A DNA stretch of 64,000 nucleotides from assembly GCA_032164245.1 (NCBI GenBank), contig JAVMKO010000001.1, positions 13,553,603 to 13,617,602 on the forward strand. Reading direction: 5' to 3'. The notes beneath the pieces are model-generated. The model was not told the DNA's origin. It was given only the letters and a program-made list of their open reading frames with translations, and made no database searches. Shown here one piece after another: positions 61,501 to 64,000 of this stretch. How positions within the stretch are numbered: the stretch's first letter is position 1; each line of letters starts with the position of its first letter. This DNA comes from Sternotherus odoratus (lineage: Eukaryota > Chordata > Testudines > Kinosternidae). A program made the translations under genes and the position numbers.

Positions 61501-63512
61501 AGTTGCAGATTAAAGCTTGAAACCATGAACCTTGAAGGCTCAAAAATCAGAAGACAAATAAACCGATCCAAACATTTATCTTTTTTAAAAAGATTGTCTT
61601 AAAAATCACAATCTCATGATTTTGGGTGGCCAAAGTCAGCGTTTTTGAACACTTGAGGTTGGCAATCCCGTTTTACTGAAATGTTCATTACCTACAAAGG
61701 TGGAGAGTGGCTTTATCCTCTTTCTCCCTACAGAGGAGAATCGTTCACTTGCATGCACGGACCATGCATCACTATTAATCGAAGGACCGAGAGAGAAACA
61801 GACTCCATCCAGCGTTCCTGGTCTGGAAGCCATCTCTTAACCCTAAGGCTAGGTCTACACTGGCAGCGGCATGTAGCATACGTGTAGTTACATGCAGCAC
61901 CGAGAGGCAGGCTGTGTCCACACTGTAGTGTGTAGCTAGACGTGTTAGGGAAAAGCTTTGGCAAGGGGAGGCAGTGGGAAAGGCTTCATCAACTCTCCGC
62001 TGTCAGAGCCTTTCACTGCAGGTAGGAAAGGCTCCAGCAACCAGAGCCACAGTCTTTCCTCGCTGCTGGAGCTTTTACCCACAGTGGGACACTACGTGGT
62101 ACCAGCAGCAGGACACTACAAGGCTCAAAACAGCAGTGTAGACGGGGCAACACAATTTAGCCATCTAGAATGCTGTGCAAGGTATATACTTGTTAACATA
62201 CCCACACCCTTCAGGTGCCTTTACTCACCTGAGCCGTGGCTTGGAGTCTACACTGCCATACACACCTGTGCTGGGAGGGGAGCCTACATACATACACTTC
62301 ACACCGCTGAAAAAGGTGTGTGTTGTACACGCACCCCAAGACAAGACATGGGAATTGGAAGATCCGTTTATAACACTGCAGCCAACAGAGTGCAGCGCTT
62401 TCAGGAGTCAGGGCTTTCTTTGCATGTTTTGTTTAGCTTTTACAAGCTCATAAGTATTTTACTTCAGTGGAATTCCTCTCACTGGCTCCATCAAACACAA
62501 TCCCTAAGAGCTTTGGTTGTTCATGTTTTAAGCAGACAGAAAATGCTAACGATACAATAAAGGGTTAATTCTCCAGCTGACTCCGACCTTAAACCACAGA
62601 GTCATTCTCTTCCATCATAAAAATAAAAGGAAACCCAAAACTCGAATATCCACAAGTGTCTTGAGACCAGTCCCCCAGACAATGGCTTTTCTGTGAATTC
62701 CGGTCCCGCCTTACAGCTGCTCCAAGGCTGTTTTCACAGCCATGATTCAGGGCACTGACCCAGCCAATTGTGGGAGAGTGCAAAGAACAAACACTCCCAG
62801 GCAAACTTACACAAACACAAGTCAAGCTGCCCAGAGGCAGGGAGGCCGGCTCCTTTGTTTAGAAGTAGGACATAACGTTTCTCTTGCAATCACAGGAGTA
62901 GTTCGAAGAATTGATCTGACACTTTGTTAAAGGACTTTGGCGGAAATGGTACCAATTTTAGTAATGAGAACAGCTTGGAACACTCAAAATGATACCAGAA
63001 GTGTTTTGAAAGACCAGAGCAACTCAGAACCCAATCCTGCTACCCTTAGTCCCATGAATAATCTAGACCTGCACCAGCAATGTCATTCAGCTACCGGTGT
63101 GATTAAGGGCAGCATGCATAGTTAACAGGATCAGAGCCATAAGTGACTCACCCAAAGCTACTTCAGTTTGCCTGTGTCAGAGCCGGGACTGGAATTCAGG
63201 AGTTCCTGGCTCCCAGTCCTGTGCTCAGACCAGCGTGTTCTCTCACCTCTTTCTTGCCCCAAATACAAGCAAAGATGAGTAAACGAAGAAAAAAAAAAGT
63301 TAAATTAAAAATTGTGGTTCCCAGGTAACCCGCTGAGAGATGTCCTAGGCATAAAATAGATAGGACCGGACTGGAAGGCAAGTCCTCACCTCTCCTTTAG
63401 GCAGTATTTTCTGTTCATCCAGTTTAAAGGCAGTCCCTATTCTTCTCCTTACAATAGGTGGCTCCTCCCCTGGATCTAGGGGGTATTCCCTGGGCAGCTT
63501 TCCCGTGAGCTC
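43341..63512 (-). CDS. FRMD4A: FERM domain-containing protein 4A, C-terminal half
   Basis: FRMD4A is a FERM-family scaffold at epithelial junctions that links the PAR-3 polarity complex to the ARF6 exchange factor cytohesin-1. The N-terminal FERM part lies beyond the right edge. Exons in transcript order: 63390-63512, 59183-59411, 57851-57907, 56394-56631, 55517-55681, 53163-54022, 49586-49682, then alternative 3' exons at 47497-47566 or 44020-44122, plus possible 43774-43946 and 43341-43506. The first seven join in frame (1769 nt). The second exon covers the CUPID/DUF3338 cytohesin-binding region with a Lys/Glu-rich coiled coil; the rest is a disordered Ser/Pro/Arg tail. Its tail faces PRPF18. 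Confidence 0.96.
43774..43946 (-). CDS. FRMD4A: Possible FRMD4A C-terminal extension exon
   Basis: A strong acceptor (CTCATTTGCCTTACCCAG) and a donor (GGCCAG|GTGGGG) bound 57 fully open codons plus two bases: [20 protein letters not shown] through [10 protein letters not shown]. The other two frames have stops. Its phase fits only the GTGTGA donor of 44026-44122 before it and the exon at 43506 after it. Conservation is not tested here. Confidence 0.45.
44020..44122 (-). CDS. FRMD4A: FRMD4A alternative exon ending GTLV
   Basis: Phase-compatible with 49586-49682. It encodes [20 protein letters not shown] then [13 protein letters not shown] and TGA at 44020-44022. Acceptor CTTCTCTAG. The C-terminal TLV would be a class I PDZ ligand; a similar ending is found in FRMD4B as I recall. 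A weak GTGTGA donor overlapping the stop (exon end 44026) would let the frame continue into 43774-43946. Confidence 0.8.
45440..46830 (-). mobile_element. CR1 LINE, 5'-truncated, reverse transcriptase remnant
   Basis: Minus-strand CR1 ORF2 fragment. Read on minus: a decayed NYRPV-like block near 46760, [36 protein letters not shown] (RT domain, 46690-46454), a damaged FADD-like box reading LSDD near 46300, then [40 protein letters not shown] and LEYCVQMW through 45753, and the 3' UTR to about 45440. Stops and shifts break the frame, so it is dead. Confidence 0.88.
46985..47125 (-). repeat. MIR-type SINE, antisense
   Basis: TATCCTCACTTTACGTCTGA, GGAATGGAAGCACAGGGCTT and AGAACCCAGGTCTCCTGAGA are the reverse of the MIR core. 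Confidence 0.7.
47497..47566 (-). CDS. FRMD4A: FRMD4A alternative terminal exon ending STDE
   Basis: Phase-compatible with 49586-49682 and encodes [20 protein letters not shown] then DE and TAG, matching the usual human C-terminus as I recall it. Acceptor TTTGTTCAG. A possible donor (AGAG|GTATAG) lies three bases after the stop, so a 3' UTR exon could follow without triggering decay. Confidence 0.9.
47567..49585. other. FRMD4A: FRMD4A intron
   Basis: A hAT-like fragment starts at 48738 and a decayed MITE-like stretch lies at about 49110-49280. Nothing else is recognised. Confidence 0.4.
48738..48830. mobile_element. hAT-like fragment
   Basis: Begins CAGCGGTTCTCAAACTGTG, a hAT-type end; no right end or target duplication found. 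Confidence 0.35.
49586..49682 (-). CDS. FRMD4A: FRMD4A penultimate shared exon
   Basis: Encodes [20 protein letters not shown] and [11 protein letters not shown]. Acceptor CTTTTAG, donor CTGG|GTGAGT. It leaves two bases of a codon, so the next exon must supply one base; all three candidate following exons are tested against this phase. Confidence 0.95.
49683..51899. other. FRMD4A: FRMD4A intron, unannotated part
   Basis: No gene or clear repeat is seen; several short open frames lack domains. Confidence 0.4.
51900..52647. mobile_element. hAT non-autonomous element
   Basis: Ends CAGGGGTGGGCAAACTATGG and AAAGTTTGCCCGCCCCTG. Target copies are AGATAGTC (51892-51899) and AGATACAT (52648-52655), six of eight matching. 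The interior (52160-52550) is a purine-rich array of about 70-bp imperfect repeats around GACAAGGAGCAGGGGG. Confidence 0.85.
52656..53162. other. FRMD4A: FRMD4A intron, unannotated part
   Basis: No feature recognised. Confidence 0.4.
53163..54022 (-). CDS. FRMD4A: FRMD4A large exon (disordered Ser-rich tail)
   Basis: 860 nt, from [20 protein letters not shown] to [14 protein letters not shown]. Conserved blocks include [53 protein letters not shown] and RTPSLGRE. Acceptor CCCCCTGCAG, donor ATCAG|GTGAGA. The wider open frame 53119-54183 includes intron sequence at both ends. Confidence 0.97.
54023..55516. other. FRMD4A: FRMD4A intron
   Basis: No repeat or gene recognised. The long frame 54362-55081 has no domain and no splice support. 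Confidence 0.45.
55517..55681 (-). CDS. FRMD4A: FRMD4A exon with NAGNAG acceptor
   Basis: [39 protein letters not shown] and [14 protein letters not shown]. The acceptor TTTGCAGCAG has two tandem AGs, so products may differ by one Ser. Donor CTAG|GTAAGT. Confidence 0.96.
55975..56197. mobile_element. TA-flanked MITE (CCGTGTTTCCCCGAAAATAAG family)
   Basis: Ends CCGTGTTTCCCCGAAAATAA and CTTTCGGGGAAACAGGG, TA at 55973-55974 and 56198-56199. 223 bp, with repeated GTCTTATTTTCGGGGGATG words. Lies between two FRMD4A exons. Confidence 0.85.
56394..56631 (-). CDS. FRMD4A: FRMD4A exon
   Basis: [40 protein letters not shown] and [20 protein letters not shown]. The Pro-rich RPPPP stretch is a possible SH3-type ligand. 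Acceptor CTTTGCAG, donor CCAG|GTGAGT. Confidence 0.97.
56632..57540. other. FRMD4A: FRMD4A intron
   Basis: A C-run at 56693-56717 and a possible hAT fragment starting at 56839 (CAGTGTTTCTCGACTGATGG). Otherwise nothing recognised. Confidence 0.4.
57541..57735. mobile_element. Head-to-head Penelope-like tails (family B)
   Basis: The left half is antisense (ATGTTGGTCCCAGGATATTG, TGGTGGGTGAGGCAATATC, TTATTGGGCCAACTTCTGTT). The right half is sense (GAAGAGCTCTGGGTAAGCTT, GAAAGCTTG, CCAACAGAAGTTGGTCCAAT, AAAAGATATCACCCACCTTG). The two halves can pair over about 60 bp with a short spacer. The sense half keeps a hammerhead-like core at 57644-57672. Confidence 0.65.
57851..57907 (-). CDS. FRMD4A: FRMD4A 57-nt exon
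   Basis: A small exon encoding [18 protein letters not shown], split codons at both ends, acceptor CTTCTCCTCAG, donor GACG|GTATGT. Its length is a multiple of three, so it could be skipped without a frame change. Confidence 0.95.
58785..58945 (-). repeat. MIR-type SINE, antisense
   Basis: ATACCCATTTTACAGGTGGG, CAGATAGGTTAAGTACCCTG and TTAAGCTCACATAGCC. Confidence 0.75.
59015..59085 (+). repeat. MIR fragment
   Basis: GCAGGGATTTGGGTCCAGGG, CTCCTGGGTTCAGTTCCTAG and TTCTAGCTCAG match the MIR 5' core. Confidence 0.5.
59183..59411 (-). CDS. FRMD4A: FRMD4A exon, CUPID/DUF3338 coiled coil
   Basis: 76 codons plus one base: [40 protein letters not shown] and [19 protein letters not shown]. This is the cytohesin-binding region shared with FRMD4B, CCDC120 and INAVA. 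Acceptor GATTTGACAG, donor GACG|GTAAGT. Confidence 0.97.
59538..59643. mobile_element. Short hAT MITE
   Basis: Ends CAGTGGTTCTCAGCCCGCAG and AACAGGTTGAGAACCACCG. 106 bp. The flanks GTCTAACC and ATCAAGCC match at five of eight bases, an aged target duplication. Confidence 0.75.
59898..60074 (-). repeat. tRNA-derived SINE, antisense
   Basis: AGAATCATAGAATGGGAAGG, GACCTCAGGAGATCATCTAG, CAACCCCCTGCTCAAAGAAG, then the tRNA-like GATTGAACTCACAACGCTGG and AACCACTGAGCTATGC. The best-preserved copy of the family in the window. Confidence 0.9.
60075..61199. other. FRMD4A: FRMD4A intron, unannotated part
   Basis: No feature recognised. Confidence 0.4.
61200..61351. mobile_element. TA-flanked MITE
   Basis: Ends CAGATGCTCTTCGACTTACG and GTAAGTCGGGGAGCATCTG, TA at 61198-61199 and 61352-61353. 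152 bp, Tigger-like end structure. Confidence 0.85.
61846..62258. mobile_element. MITE (TAGGTCTACACT type)
   Basis: Starts GGCTAGGTCTACACTGGCAG and ends near GGAGTCTACACTGCC. CCACAGTCTTTCCTCGCTG and AGGAAAGGCTCCAGCA are shared with the repeat at 17395-18127. Boundaries approximate. Confidence 0.55.
62259..63124. other. FRMD4A: FRMD4A intron, unannotated part
   Basis: No feature recognised. Confidence 0.4.
63125..63245 (-). repeat. MIR-type SINE, antisense
   Basis: AAGTGACTCACCCAAAGCTA, GAGCCGGGACTGGAATTCAG and GAGTTCCTGGCTCCCAGTCC. Confidence 0.7.
63390..63512 (-). CDS. FRMD4A: FRMD4A exon (first in window)
   Basis: 41 codons ([20 protein letters not shown]..., [10 protein letters not shown]), just before the coiled coil. 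Acceptor CTGTTTTCAG, donor GAG|GTGAGG. Confidence 0.97.
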
Positions 63513-64000
63513 CTGAAAACAGAAGATGCTATTAGTGAGGAGGGGAATATGCAAAAGCAAACCCATCCCGTGTATATTGTTGAAGTGCAGTAACACTCTG
63601 AAAAATGACTGCAAAAACGGCACTGCCAGGGTTCCATTGTTTATCATCTTTCAGTGACTCCATATCAAATCTGATCAGTTGATAAACATACAGAAGGGTT
63701 TTCTAATTTTCAGGCCTGTGAGCGCAGCCTGTGCTCTGAAAGTCAAGCTGAGTTCTTTTTTTGGGCTTGTGCATCATCAATGGGAATATATATTCTGCAG
63801 CTAGAAGAAAAATTAACATGATCTGTCCGTCTAGGGTCTTAGGTGCTGCCCATTAGCAGGATGTCAGAGCATGATGCATGAGCCAGAACAGATGCCAGCT
63901 CACATTCCTTTAACAGTGTTGTCTCTCGAGAGAAAACAGGAAGGAAAACAGTTGTTTTTGATGGAGAAGCCAGAAGATCTGACTCTGAATTCACACAGGG
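63513..64000. other. FRMD4A: FRMD4A intron at window edge
   Basis: No exon or repeat is recognised. The next upstream FRMD4A exon (FERM side) lies outside the window. Confidence 0.5.

Overview
The window is vertebrate nuclear DNA, most likely from a turtle or a closely related sauropsid. The evidence is intron-split vertebrate genes with GT-AG junctions, tRNA-derived SINEs with the CR1-like tail typical of cryptodiran turtles, CR1 LINE remnants, old MIR copies, abundant hAT, Harbinger and TA-target miniature transposons, and Penelope-like retroelement tails. The species is an inference; the clade is fairly secure.

Two protein-coding genes lie tail to tail. PRPF18 (plus strand, 8973-29948) is complete: ten coding exons join without a frame break into 342 residues, the same length as the human protein. 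It starts in a CpG-rich, TATA-less promoter with CRE-, ETS- and CTCF-like sites. FRMD4A (minus strand, 63512 down to about 40785) enters from the right edge; only its C-terminal half is here: the CUPID/DUF3338 region, the Ser/Arg/Pro-rich tail, and more than one possible C-terminal end. PRPF18 next to FRMD4A matches the human chromosome 10p order as I recall it.

Layout: 1-1900 holds undetermined sequence and one MITE-like repeat. 1910-6340 is a nearly complete two-gene PIF/Harbinger transposon with a TAA target duplication, a MYB/SANT-like gene on plus, a broken DDE transposase on minus, and an unexplained third 96-codon ORF on minus. 6344-8770 is intergenic. 8780-29948 is PRPF18. 29949-40784 is the space between the gene tails, heavily filled with transposons (hAT elements, Tigger-like MITEs, a Harbinger MITE, one hAT carrying a minisatellite). 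40785-64000 is the 3' end of FRMD4A, with a long 3' UTR and introns holding a CR1 LINE, a large hAT, TA-flanked MITEs, SINEs and MIRs.

The most interesting signals are: (i) short hammerhead-ribozyme-like cores (CTGANGAA, a stem, then GAAA) inside several Penelope-like tails; (ii) a set of frame-compatible 3' exons suggesting that FRMD4A has alternative C-termini, including a possible extension not known to me; (iii) the third Harbinger ORF; and (iv) insertion histories that can be read from 8-bp and TA target duplications, including hAT elements nested in other repeats.
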